A stretch of 64,000 nucleotides of DNA from Stercorarius parasiticus. Its lineage: Eukaryota; Chordata; Aves; Charadriiformes; Stercorariidae. The notes beneath the pieces are model-generated. The model did not search any database, had not been told where the DNA came from, and was given only the letters and a program-made list of their open reading frames with translations. The translations under genes and the position numbers were made by a program. Positions 41,301 through 52,192 of the stretch are shown one piece after another (within the stretch, counting starts at the first letter, position 1; each line of letters starts with the position of its first letter). The stretch is from contig VWZL01005037.1 of assembly GCA_013396915.1 (NCBI GenBank), forward strand, positions 2,043,702 to 2,107,701, written 5' to 3'.

Positions 41301-41729
41301 GCCCACAGAAGAAACACAGCTGACACTGAGTTCAATTAAATACTGCCCCCAGGCTTGATTCCCATAGCCAACAAGTTTGATCTTAACTATTCGTTATACA
41401 TTACAAGTTATGAATATATTGATTTTTTAGAACTTGTACGTGGGTACAACTGCTTTGGAAAATCCAAAGCAAACGTGTTGTATGGATTTCTCAAGTATCT
41501 GAATACAATTTGCAAACTTGTTCAACAGAAACAGATAAATCTGGAATAAAATTCAGGAGTTACAGACTGCATACTTGTTCATGTCCCAGTCCACGTGCAT
41601 TTTCAGGAAAAATATTGTTGAGTTAAATTATGCAGGTAAATTTGGATCACCAAAGTAAGAAGACAAGCTTAATCTATCCTGAAACATCTTTTTGTTTCCA
41701 GAAGTTCTAAATCTTTAATATTGTGGGGG

Positions 41730-41744
41730 AAAAAAAAAAAAAAA
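41730..41744. repeat. Poly-A run of 15
   Basis: Uninterrupted A homopolymer after a run of five G. No retrocopy could be recognised upstream of it. Confidence 0.85.
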
Positions 41745-43032
41745 GTACATTCAGCAATTCATACTGGGGCCTGATGACATCTATTCTAGTGCTTGTTATG
41801 CCCATACTGGTAATGCTGATATGAAACATGACTTTAGGCACACTCAAAGCTGTGGCATGGGAGGAATTAAACTGCTTCTTTCATGTCTTCATAGCTAATA
41901 CCTTTTATCTAGTTATTACGTAGACTGATCAGACGAAGAAAGTTTAAATACTTGGTGACTTGTCACAATGGGGCCTTCAACTGTTTGAAATAGTAGATTA
42001 TTTTCAGACAGTTGCTGCTGTTCAATTATGCATTTTTGTTTTGTGATGCATATAATCAGTCACCATATTCACAAATTCAAGATTTCCCAGTGGGAAAAGT
42101 TTTAAAGATAGGACTTCTATTGCTTTCATGCCTTATCAAAATGGAGGCAAGCAACACTTGTTTTCAGCAACAAATATCTTGGGAAATATACTAAGGGCTC
42201 AATCCTGCCATACTCAGAAATTTTAGGATTTACTGCTACTGATAGAATGCAGTATGCTAAGCCCCGATCTATTCTGTGTTCCAGACAGACAACTGTTTTG
42301 AGAGGAAAAAAAACAGGGAGGCTATCAAATTCCAGGGTAAAAAAAATAAAGGGAAATAAATGTGTCAAAAAATTTACTCAAAAGAATGAATGTTAGTTTC
42401 TTTGGATTATACATTATCAACTTTATCAACCATTTTTGTGACCAAAACAGGAAAAAAAACCTGTAACCAGGGCTAAAAACTCTCTAAATCTCTTCCCAAG
42501 CACGAAAGGAGCCTCCTCCCAATCAGGAGCAACGGACAGTTTTGCAGCTGTCCTTTGCAGCGTCTGCATATCCAAGCCTGTGACATGGCCCATCAGCACT
42601 AACTGCAGACACACAAATTGGTTGCATGCCTTCTCCGGGAAACAACTGACCTTGGTGCCTGCACACATCTTATTTGCCCCTAACAAATCTTTCGAATTTT
42701 ATATGAAGTTAAAAGCAGACCACGTGCAGGAAATCCACCTAGATTTGCCCCATTCATTCCACCAGCAGCTTAGATTCTTTTGATATATTAAAAACAGAAA
42801 TACATTAAATTACTGGCAGATTGAAACGTAATTCTTGATATGGAGGTGTACAGTGGTGTAATATCACTGGGGCCCAGACAGTTTTGAAACGTGAGTGCAA
42901 ATCATAGGCCTCTTAGATTGCTAGACGCAGTTGAAACAGTATCTAAGATTCCAAGTCTTACGAAATTTAAGGGAGAGGAATACCACAATACGGAACAAAG
43001 CTTTGCCTGGTACATCCACCCTATTAATATTG

Positions 43033-43050
43033 TGTGGGAATATTCCCACA
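43033..43050. promoter_or_regulatory. 18-base perfect palindrome of two GTGGGAA motifs
   Basis: TGTGGGAATATTCCCACA equals its own reverse complement. Each half carries TGTGGGAA, which matches the core recognised by RBPJ/CSL (YGTGGGAA) and overlaps the GGGAA core of Ikaros-type factors. The two sites abut head to head. The classical paired RBPJ arrangement has a spacer of about 15-19 bases, so this is not that form. Function is inference; a chance palindrome is possible. Confidence 0.35.
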
Positions 43051-44109
43051 GGATGAGGAGAACGTCAAAAGACGCTGCTTATGCATCACTGCCCAGAAGA
43101 GAAGGATATCAACACAGTTTTTACATTTCAAATATTTGCTTTGCTTAACATCAAAGTTATTTCCAGAGCCCCACTGTGAGAATCAAGACAGCATTACTCT
43201 GGGTGCTGAACAGTCAGTTGGTGTATAGCCTGATTCTGGACTGAAGATTTTTCCCTTCCCAGACAAGATATATGTAGCCAACTTTGACAATAACATTTCA
43301 AGCAATTCTTTTTGATTAGAAATGTGCTCAGAAAACAGTCCATTAAAACTGAATGAAAGGTCAAGTCTCCATTTGGGTAATTATGTTGTTTTCAAGAGTG
43401 ATCAGAGAGAACTATGGCAACATATTGTGGATTAGTATCTGCCACCATATGGCACTTCAGAATGACAAATAGAAACAATGCATGTACTTTGCTAAAGAAG
43501 CAAGTTGTAAGCAATTTAAAACACTGTTTTATAAAATCAACCTGTGGTATTAAATACAGGAAACCTGTGGGATATTTTGTTGGGCGCATTGCTGTTCAGG
43601 TACAGAAATATCCAAGACCATCAAGTCCTGGGCAATTCTCTTTTTACTTCTGATTATTTTAGACTTTTTCATTTGTGCTATCTAAGAAATTTGTAAGGTA
43701 TCTCTAGCCCTAAGGAAACATTTGAGGTGCTTAAATACATGCTTAAAAGGCAAAGCAAAGACACACAAGTACAAAGGTTGGTACTGAGTCCTATTAAAAT
43801 CAACAGAAAAAAACCCCCCACATTCTAGAAGTTTAAATGGGACAGAGTTTTCATATCAGCACTGCTGACAGAAAAAACCCCAATCTGTTCCTTTTCCGCG
43901 CTGCTTCCCCTCCCTGCAAATCACGAGACAGACTTAAAAAATAAGAATTCAAAATAAGATTTTTTTTTTAACTCTTTCTCGCTTTCGAACTGCTGAAACA
44001 TACACAGATAGTTGAGTTTTTTCTGCAAAATGAACCACACTTTTTTTTTTTTCTTTTTCCAAAGAGCATTCCACATACAAACCATGTCTTTAGGAAAAAT
44101 CACAAAATC

Positions 44110-44770
44110 TTGTGAAATACAATGCCTTTAAGGGCTCAGAGCGGTGTGCAATGGTGGGCCTGGGCAGGCCTGGACAGCACCCACCTGGAAACCTTGAGGT
44201 CCTGATGCTGGGAGACGTTGAGCAGAGATGGCAGTGCTTTGGCACACAAGTTTGAAAAACGAGTTTTACGAGGGTTCCATATCCCCAGCACCATCCTTCC
44301 CAGCTATGCCTAGGCCAGGAAAGCTCTTCCAGGGCAACAGGGTGGCCCTCGGCCTGCAGCCATTCCATGGGGAACTCTGGGGTGGAAGTGGCTGTCTAGA
44401 ACTCTCTAGAACAACCTCTGCTGCCCTGTGGGCCGTGAACGTGCTTATAGCAGGTCCTGGGCACCACCTGGCCCACATCAGCTGCCAGAGCTGGGTCAGA
44501 GCTGCTGCCCTCAACCACCACAGCCTCCAACTCGTCTGCCCTTCACTGAGGGACCCGTCTCCCCCTGCCCAACCACTTCCGCCAATGAGAGGCTGGTGAT
44601 GGGCAGCCAATCCTTTGCCATTCTTGGAGAGTGACACTCCTCTTCTCCAATGAAAGCCCAGCTCTCTGTCAGGTGGGGAATGTCCCACCCCACAGCCAGC
44701 TGGGCGGGCGGAGCTGAGGTGGCCGCCTCACGCCTCAGCCTTTGGGCGGGAACACACAGACCAAGATGAA
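44110..44770. promoter_or_regulatory. GC-rich island resembling a TATA-less promoter
   Basis: This roughly 660-base block stands out from the AT-rich surroundings. In 44461-44520, for example, 39 of 60 bases are G or C. Most of it has few CpG, but CpG rises at the right end (44700-44755). The right third carries the promoter-type motifs listed in the next entry. Around 44396-44413 the sequence TCTAGAACTCTCTAGAAC gives GAA-CTC-GAA spacing, close to a heat-shock element but with one imperfect middle unit. Open frames of 123 codons (plus) and 140 codons (minus) run through it, but they overlap each other and resemble no known protein. The minus one is best explained by GC content. What it drives, if anything, is unknown; it could also be an unrecognised repeat. 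Confidence 0.45.
44582..44752 (+). promoter_or_regulatory. Cluster of three CCAAT boxes, GC boxes and an E2F-like site
   Basis: CCAAT occurs at 44582-44586, 44607-44611 and 44647-44651, all in the same orientation. Two overlapping GGGCGG boxes follow at 44702-44711 (GGGCGGGCGG). TTTGGGCGGGAA at 44741-44752 contains another GGGCGG and the E2F-like core GGCGGGAA. Repeated CCAAT boxes followed by GC boxes and an E2F/CDE-type site are typical of NF-Y-driven, TATA-less, often cell-cycle promoters. The order suggests transcription to the right, starting near 44.75-44.85 kb, but all these motifs can work in either direction. I found no convincing first exon. Confidence 0.4.
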
Positions 44771-45601
44771 GTAACGGAGATAGCCAGAAACTTCCCTCAA
44801 ACAAAACAGAATTGTTTTGATTAAAAACCTGGGAAAACTGCGAACAACAGCATGGAAATCGTGCAGCCTCTCTTCTACCTTATCATTCCAATTACATTCT
44901 CCTAATCTACAAAATTGAAAGGTAATGAGCAGTATTTCCTTAAACCACATTAAATAACACTGTCAAAATGCAAATTTATTCATTAAGTATAAATGAGTGT
45001 GTTAAATATTCATGAATTGTTGCTTGCAGTATATAATTAATCCCATGGTCTGTGTGTCCAAAAGCATTTAGAAGATAAAGAGTTGAGAAAATGCTGCTGT
45101 AGAATGATAACATTTAAAGCATGTTTTTAAAAGCAAAGGTCACCAGCCCTTTGGATCCTAAACTATTACCAGTGCTTATAATTCATTGTAACGTACCTCT
45201 TCAGCATGTACAAATGCTTTCATGATTCAAGGTTTGTATCCTCAGTCCTTGCTGTCTAATAATCTATTCAAGGAAAGAAATACTTGAGAGCGGAAGGTGC
45301 TATTAAATTATCCCATTCACTACTGATGCACTCAAAATTAATATGGTACTTTCCACATTTTAAAATTCCCAAGGATCGCAAAGCTGCCCTTGAAAAATGA
45401 TGCGGTTTGACTCCTTGGCCCTCCTTTTTCTGAAAAAAGTGCATTCTGACACTTACTTGAACTGTCACTAAGGCTGGTTGCCATTTCAAGTATCAGAAAG
45501 ATAAAACAAAGGCTTCAGCACCAGAAAAAGACTGGCCTCTTTTTTTCTGTGCTTTGTAGCCATTTGCGGATACGAAGCACAAACCCCAAGTCCTGTACTA
45601 A

Positions 45602-45652
45602 GCTTTAAGTAGGTGCTTCCATTGATGTGAATGAGAAGTACAGCACATAAAG
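45602..45652. mobile_element. Core of a small palindromic element
   Basis: GCTTTAAGTAGGTGCTTCC at the left is mirrored by an inverted right arm that reads GAAGTACAGCACATAAAGC. Together they form an imperfect hairpin around the block ATTGATGTGAATG. Palindromic repeats of birds and reptiles with a CCATTGACTTCAATGG centre flanked by CTTTA and GTGCTT blocks have this design. The outer parts are eroded; CAAGTCCTGTACTA just to the left may belong to it. Confidence 0.55.
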
Positions 45653-46041
45653 CGCTGGGATGTTATGGCTCAATGTCCTTAGCTTAAATATTCACTCTTT
45701 TCTCTGCCTGCCTTAAATTCCCGCTGCTTCCTTTCATGTAATCAAAACTGCTTTCAGAAACTCTTTGTCAGTCAGCTTCATACTTTTTTGGGAGGAATCT
45801 TTGAGGTACTGAGGAAAAGAACTGACTTTTTCAAGATAGCATGAAGAAATAACAAAAAATAAAATCATTATAGTGTTCATAATAATTCCCACCACAATCA
45901 CTTGATCATCCCAAGTTGCTTACTGCATAAAGCTTTCAGCAAGAATAAACTCTGCAGTCTCCCCTTCCTTCCACAACACTTTCAGAAAAAAAGTACATGG
46001 CACTGACTTAACCTATGACAGTTTAGTGTATGAGATTTTTT

Positions 46042-46069
46042 TGTGCGTGTATGTGTGTGTGTGTGTGTG
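46042..46069. repeat. (TG)n-type tract, alternating purine-pyrimidine
   Basis: A 28-base strict alternation, mostly TG units with one CG and one TA step, following a T run. It is a microsatellite with Z-DNA potential. Confidence 0.9.
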
Positions 46070-47595
46070 AATTAATTAAAACAATACCGAAAGTGATTCA
46101 CAATTCCAAGTAACTGAACCTGTTGTTCACAGCAGAAGCTAGAAACGAGATATTTAAGAAGAGCTGTGAGGCTGTGCTCTGTCAAATTTTTGTCACATTT
46201 TTCCTTGTACAAATGTAACAAATGGTATGTCATTTGTGTGCAGACGTGTTTTGTTCATTCAGAGACAGCAACAGTATCTCTGCATGGCATGGTTTTGTAC
46301 TGTACCAGGTGGACACATCCTGCAAAGTTAGGCGCTGGAGGATTTTCAGTTTCTATACAGTATCCTCAGGGGAGACATTCGCATAGCTCTCTTCCTAGTT
46401 CTGCAGAATTAATACATAGGACAAGAAAGCAATCAGACTTTTTGCTAGGTGACATCACCATACATCAAGTGTCTTCCATCAATCAAGTCGCTAAGATGAT
46501 GAAGCAATACAACTTGTAGTGTATCAGAACAATGAACTGAACATCTCTTCCGAAGTGCTGACAAAAAAAGGCAAGTGAGACCAAATGGATTTGATTAGCC
46601 TTATTTTAAGGCCTGAGCAATAGTGCTTGATGAACTATAGGCACTATAAGAATAGGGTGCAGGCAAAGCTGATCACAGAATGCAGGATAACATTTCACCC
46701 TATCTATTAAACAGGTAAGTCATCAAACCTCATGGCCAGGCAGCTGCAATCCAAACACCGTTGACACTCAGTTTACAAGACATTTGTGATAAGTGCTTTT
46801 GTTGTAATTAAAAAGCTGTGCAAGTCTACCCAGATTTGTCACAACCAGCACCTTATCTCTTGTGCCAAGATGAGGACAGACCTCACCTGTCAAAGACAAT
46901 TAATTTAGATAGCTCTCCCCTGGACAGGAGAAGAGTTAATCAGAAATTCTCTGGTTGAATGTTTTGCTTTTTCCAGTGAAGAATGCTAGTTGGTTGTCAT
47001 TTAAATCTCCCATAGAAAGATACAGACTTTGATCAGTCTTCTGACAAAACAAGCCAGTTCTTAACCTGTTTCATTTTTTGATAGTTCCTCTGCCCACTTT
47101 ACATAATGTCTCAGAATTTAGACTCTGTAGTTCCCGAATTCTGCCGATCCAGAGGGAAGATGGGAGCTGCTAGCCCAGGGACTGGGCTACCCACATAACT
47201 CTGGTTTCTCTGTGGAACAATAAAAAGAAGGGCCCAGGAAGACATGTTAGAATAGCCTATTTTCATGTGAAAAGAGATGGCTTCCCCCCATCTCCCACTC
47301 ACCCCCACCCAAATTTCAGAATCCTCCAGAGGCAGAAGTGATTTTCAAAAAAATCTTAGTCTTGTTTTAGACAAGTTCAGGGAACCTTGAACATTGCCGA
47401 AGGAGAATGATCCTCTACAATATTATTCTTGGCTGGCAAATGAAGAAAGACAGGAAAAAAGATTCTGAAGATGGAGCATCTGTCTTTTGATGCAGGTGAA
47501 AGGATGGCACAATTTGGGTGGCCTCCTGTTCAGTGGAAAGGCAGATAGCCCACTAGGCAAGAGGCTGAAAATGAATTCTAAAAGGGGAATTGATG

Positions 47596-47640
47596 AAAAA
47601 AAAAAAAAAACAACAAAACAAACAACCCCCCAAACCCAAC
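47596..47640 (-). repeat. A-rich then C-rich simple tract (G/T-rich on the minus strand)
   Basis: Fifteen A are followed by CAACAAAACAAACAACC, a run of six C, AAACCC and AACC. On the minus strand this reads as G runs separated by T, like the plus-strand tract at 11018. Confidence 0.75.
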
Positions 47641-47759
47641 CAATCAAAAAAACTAAATAAGTCCTCATTCATCATGAAATCAAGATGGCAAAACCAAAAT
47701 TAATCAAGGATGTAAAAGTATTAGATTTTCTATAAACCAATACTAAAGAGTCTGGGTAA

Positions 47760-49690
47760 AAAAAGGAATCAGAATTAACTATTTATAAATTCAGTGTAGC
47801 TGGTATTACTGACACTAAATGGGAAGAACTGCATAACTGGAACATTAAAATCAATGGTTATAACCTATTTTGGAAAGATCAAGTAGAGAGAAGGGGTAGA
47901 AGAGCAGAACGCTACAGTAAAAAAGACATAGTCTGTTTTCAGGACACTGGCAGCTCAGAAGCAAATGATCTTTAATGCAATGGATCAATACTCTAACAGA
48001 TAAAACACTAGATGGGATAGCAGCTGCTGTCTGCAAATCACCAAATCATAGAAGAGAGCAGGATGACTGGATGCCTTTGCACCTTCTCTAATGTGTAGGA
48101 GCAGAAAAGCTGCACTATCATCTGAGATTTCAGTCTGCCTGACATATGCTTAAAATTTCATGATGCTGATACTAAAACCTCTGCAGAATTTTTGAACATT
48201 ATATATGAACATTTCTTAAACCCAAAAGGGAAACTCTCCAAAAATGAGAATTTTATGTGAGACCTCATCTCACAAATAATGAAAAGAGATCAAAGAATTT
48301 GATAAGAGAACTAAATATTAGTGGCTATGATGATAGCTTGATTGCTCTTTATGGGCATAGAGAGAATGAAGCCCAAACAGTAATACGGATGGTGCAGTCT
48401 TTTTGCCAAACTGAAAATTATTGTAAAGGAGAATCAGCTAAGGAGAGAGAAATGATCAATAATTGGAAAAATACAAATATTTTATTTAATAGCTGCAAAA
48501 TTAGGAAAGCAAGCTCTATGTGTTTAAAAAACATCTAGCTCAAAGGGTTAATGAAAGCCTCTACATAACTGTAGATCAATGAAATGAAGAAAGAACCTTG
48601 GTAACACTGAATATAGAGTAGATGTAAGGAATTACATAAATAATTCCTCCAGTGAGCGTAGCCAAGTTGTAAGGAAAAATTTATGGCCAGAGAATTAAGG
48701 ACAATATTTTTCAAATATGTTAGGGATCCTGACAATGGTACCCATTCTTTATCAAATTGAAGCGTAAGATTTGTTAAGAGTAATGAAGACAAGAAAGATG
48801 TGTTCAATAAGTGTTTGTGTTCAGTATTTAAGGAAAAGACAGACAATAGGTGATGCTCTATGAGGATGATGAACTACCAGGCAACTAAAAAACCCCAAGA
48901 AAAACATTAAATGGAAGGTACTGAAGTAGGAAATATTTGCATAGGGAACTTCAGATAACTGTTATCCAAGAGCTGTCAATGAGCTGAGAGAGGAATCTCT
49001 ATTGTTATTACTGCTTTTTGCTAGGTCTTGGAACAATTGGGAAAATTCCAGAAAGCTGGAAGAAAACTTATGTTGTGTTAATATTTAAGAAGGATAAACT
49101 TAATGACCTAGGTAATTACAGTCCTGTCAGTCTGAAATTGATCTGGAGCAGAGTAATGGAATGGCTGACAGGGGACTCAATTACTAACTAATTAAAGAGG
49201 AGAAATATGGTAAATGCCAATCTAAGTGCAATATGGGAAATAGATACTGTCAAACACATTCGCTAGCTTTTTTTTCCAATTGTGACTACAAGCAAAACAC
49301 AACACTGTTGATATACTTTGATTCTATATGACATTTGATGTGGCATTCATGACATTTGAGTTAAGAAACCATGATAATACAAAATTGACATGTCGCACAT
49401 TAAATGAATCGAAAACTGGTTAACTGACATTTCAAAATGTGAATTTAAATGAGGAATGATCACAGAACAGGTATTCTGCTAGGATAGCTTCCTGGTTAAC
49501 ATTTTTATCAACAATTTGGAAGAAAACCCAAAGGTTTGCAGAAGACTCAGTCATTAAGGGAGAAGTTGTTAACAAAAAGAAAAGATCACTGAGACTAGTT
49601 GACAAGGATTACTGGGTGATCTGCTGCAAACTAATAAAATAAAATAAAAATGCAAAGCCTCAGGAACAAAAACTTCAAGGGGATAGGCTA
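47760..49690 (+). mobile_element. Fossil CR1/L3-like LINE spanning endonuclease to reverse transcriptase
   Basis: Pieces of ORF2 appear in the right order on the plus strand but in changing frames. Endonuclease: GITDTKWEELHNWNIKINGY followed by NLFWKD, matching CR1 with GITETWW, HDWNV-I-GYNLFRKD. A decayed stretch at about 48120-48155 looks like the GDFNYPDI block. Linker: NEDKKDVFNKCLCSVFKEK near 48780, matching DKAEVFNxFFASVFTGK. Reverse transcriptase: KIPESWKKTYVVLIFKKDKL then NDLGNYSPVSL, open from 49042 to about 49190, matching NVVPIFKKG-DPxNYRPVSL. Then FINNLEE and a decayed FADD-like FAEDS with a following VVN near 49500-49570. Many stops and shifts make it inactive and old. The plus-strand frame 48257-48538 (93 codons) lies inside it and is not a gene. 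The ends are approximate. Confidence 0.85.
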
Positions 49691-50685
49691 GCTATTCTAT
49701 AAGGGTTCGAAAAGGTCTAAGGAGGAATAATTCAATAATTAAACTATTTTTTTACCTGAGTATCTGGTTCTATATAATCAATAATAATCGAATATATTTG
49801 CATTCACATCCCATGCCACTACTATTAAGTATGAATGTACTTCAAGAGCAATATAGAAACCTAGCTGTCCTGCATGGAAAAAGGATGAAATCCATACTAC
49901 ATCATGCTATTAGTATGCATTCACAGCTCACGCCATAATGGTTCTGAAGGGAACATTACAGTATATTCAGAGAGTATGTCTGAGAAATAACACACAAATT
50001 CTTAACAAGCCCCTTGGCAGTGTATCAAATTTGAAGGACCCTCAAAGCTGAGTATGTGAATGACATTTCTTCCCTTTATTTAGTTTTAGTCTCACCACAG
50101 AAATTCTCTTTTTACTTCCCCTCATTGCACTGGCTGACAAAATAGCCCAGTTTGCAAAGGAAACAAATCTCTGTGCTATGAGTACCTGAGCACCAGAATC
50201 TGGCCCAAAATTAGATGGTAACAGCTGCCAGTGCTGAGAAACACACCTGGAATCTCCAGTCTTTTCAGAAACCCAGTTAGTCTCTAGGTGTTTAATTCAG
50301 CACAGGTAGACCAAGTTAAAATTTACACATTGAAGCACGTTGCTTTTTAATCATATTCTTAGCTGGGCAATAAAGCAGGGAAATCAGAGGCTAGTTAGAG
50401 GCTAGAGGAGTTCTAGTTCCTTTCCTCTCTTGGCACCGTGGGGTCCACTGCATGATGGAAGAGAAGTTAATGTCGGTCCTCCTCATACTCTTATCAACAC
50501 TGTAGCTGCAAGCAGAGGTTCACAGCTCTTCAGCCTTACACAGCTCTCCCAAGCACGTGCTGAATGTCCACTCCTAGGGGCTTGAGTGACTTGACTTCTG
50601 AGAGTGCTATGCTCCAAGAGAGTGCTTGAAGGATGTACCCTTTATGGATAGGATCCAACGTACCTTTCCAACAAATCGCCATTCC

Positions 50686-50712
50686 TGTGTGCGCATGTGT
50701 GCGCACGTGTGT
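50686..50712. repeat. 27-base alternating purine-pyrimidine tract with four CG steps
   Basis: A strict pyrimidine-purine alternation of TG, CG, CA and TA-type steps containing GTGTGCGCATGTGTGCGCAC and its continuation. The GCGCA blocks make it the best Z-DNA candidate in the window. Confidence 0.8.
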
Positions 50713-52170
50713 TTTAACACACAGAAATAAAAACATGAGTTCTTGTAAGTGTAGGTTTTGTGGCTGAGTTTACACAACATTACTGGATATGTTTAGGATA
50801 GATGCCTTAAAATGTCTTTAAAGTCAATTAAGAAATACTTTAGGCATAGTTCACACTTGTGTGCAGCAGATTATAATACTTTCTAGAACAGAGATCTTTG
50901 TTTCTTAGAATTCAGTGAACTTTCAGGTATTGTTATAGTGGCATAGATGTAAACAAGAATAAAGGTATTTAGCACAAAATGACGTATAAATTATGTCAGA
51001 CAATTGGAAAATCATATATATTTATTAATTTTTTAAAATAACCCAGGCACAAGTTTGCAAGTACATAGAAGCACATTCTTCAAACGAGAGCAAAAACTAA
51101 GTAGCATATAGCAAGAAAACACATGGCAGAACATCTAAAGTAAGTATAAACAGTATGAAAGTTTTCTAAGTCTACAGTGATATCTACTATGAATACACTT
51201 GTCAGCATTACAAGGCAACCAAAGAATACATGTAATAAATAGCATAACATGAACTTTCTAAATAAGTTTATGTTAGGAGCATATAGCAGCAACTGTCTAA
51301 GAACAGAAGAATGCTTGTACACTGTATATACATGCACATATGCACACATATACAGATACAACTGGAAGGCCACAAGAACAAAAATACCCTGGGAAAATGA
51401 TGAAGGGAATTTTTATGTGTAATGCACTATATAAACACAATGTCTGCAGCAGCAAGCATCCCGCATGTTTATGATAAAAATCACATCCACAAGTGAAATC
51501 ACAGCTAACTCTTCATCAGATGAAGCACTTTCCATGCTGTATCCATACTCAATTATTTTGTCCTATGCCATTCATGACATATGGAGCACATTTGGATGCC
51601 AATCTTAGGAGGAATCAGGACCCCTTGATTCCCATGGTCTGACAGGAGGAATCAGATCTCAGATTTGAAGGAAAAATACCTATGCAAAAAAACACCCATG
51701 CAAAGCCCGAGGCGGGGAAAACCAACAAAGGGCTCCTATTTAGCCAAAAGACAGGCTAACAGGAATTTCACTTTCCTGTGGGGCAGTCCAGTATAGCAGC
51801 CTCACTTAAAAAGCTTTAGTTTGCATAATGGAGCAGTCCTGAGGATGTGAACTAGATTCCTTTTGGATGAACTAAAAGATGTGCTCCAGCAACTAGTGGC
51901 ATTCAGCCCATGGGATCAAACTAGAGACTCCCATGTACATGGTGTGGAGATCAGGTCCTCAGCACCAACATTTTCAGGCTACAGGTCTGATCCAGCTGAG
52001 CTAATTCCTCACTGATGTAGACACAGGCTTTGGAAACATACAGAATAAACATGAATCAACAAGTACTATAACCTATATTTACCACGTAAGAGATTAGTCT
52101 TATTTGTTCTTACTTGCCACTATCTGGAAAAAGAGACTTTCTCTATAGACACTCATTGTGTTTGCAGATG

Positions 52171-52192
52171 TTTGTGTGTGTGTGTCTGTGTA
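52171..52192. repeat. Short (TG)n tract
   Basis: Imperfect TG repeat interrupted once by CTG. Confidence 0.8.

Larger units (their letters stand above)
36235..44109. other. Intergenic DNA without a recognisable gene
   Basis: AT-rich, with open frames up to 112 codons (39418-39756) that resemble no known protein. It contains a small palindromic element near 38.3 kb, homopolymer runs near 38.4, 38.45, 41.73 and 44.04 kb, and an 18-base perfect palindrome at 43033. An A/C-rich tract on the plus strand lies at 36785-36821. Confidence 0.6.
44771..47759. other. Intergenic DNA without a recognisable gene
   Basis: Open frames up to 117 codons (46166-46519), none resembling a known protein. It holds a small palindromic element near 45.6 kb, a TG tract near 46.05 kb and an A/C-rich tract near 47.6 kb. 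Confidence 0.55.

Noticed and set aside
42193..42265. Possible palindromic element starting GGGCTCAATCCTGCC
   Set aside because: The left end looks like a known palindrome end, but the supposed inverted partner near 42260 matches poorly.
44266..44688. 140-codon minus-strand and 123-codon plus-strand (44228-44599) open frames
   Set aside because: They lie in the GC-rich island, where stop codons are rare by composition. They overlap on opposite strands and neither resembles a known protein.
48257..48538. 93-codon plus-strand frame considered as a gene
   Set aside because: It lies inside a decayed LINE between endonuclease-like and reverse-transcriptase-like blocks.
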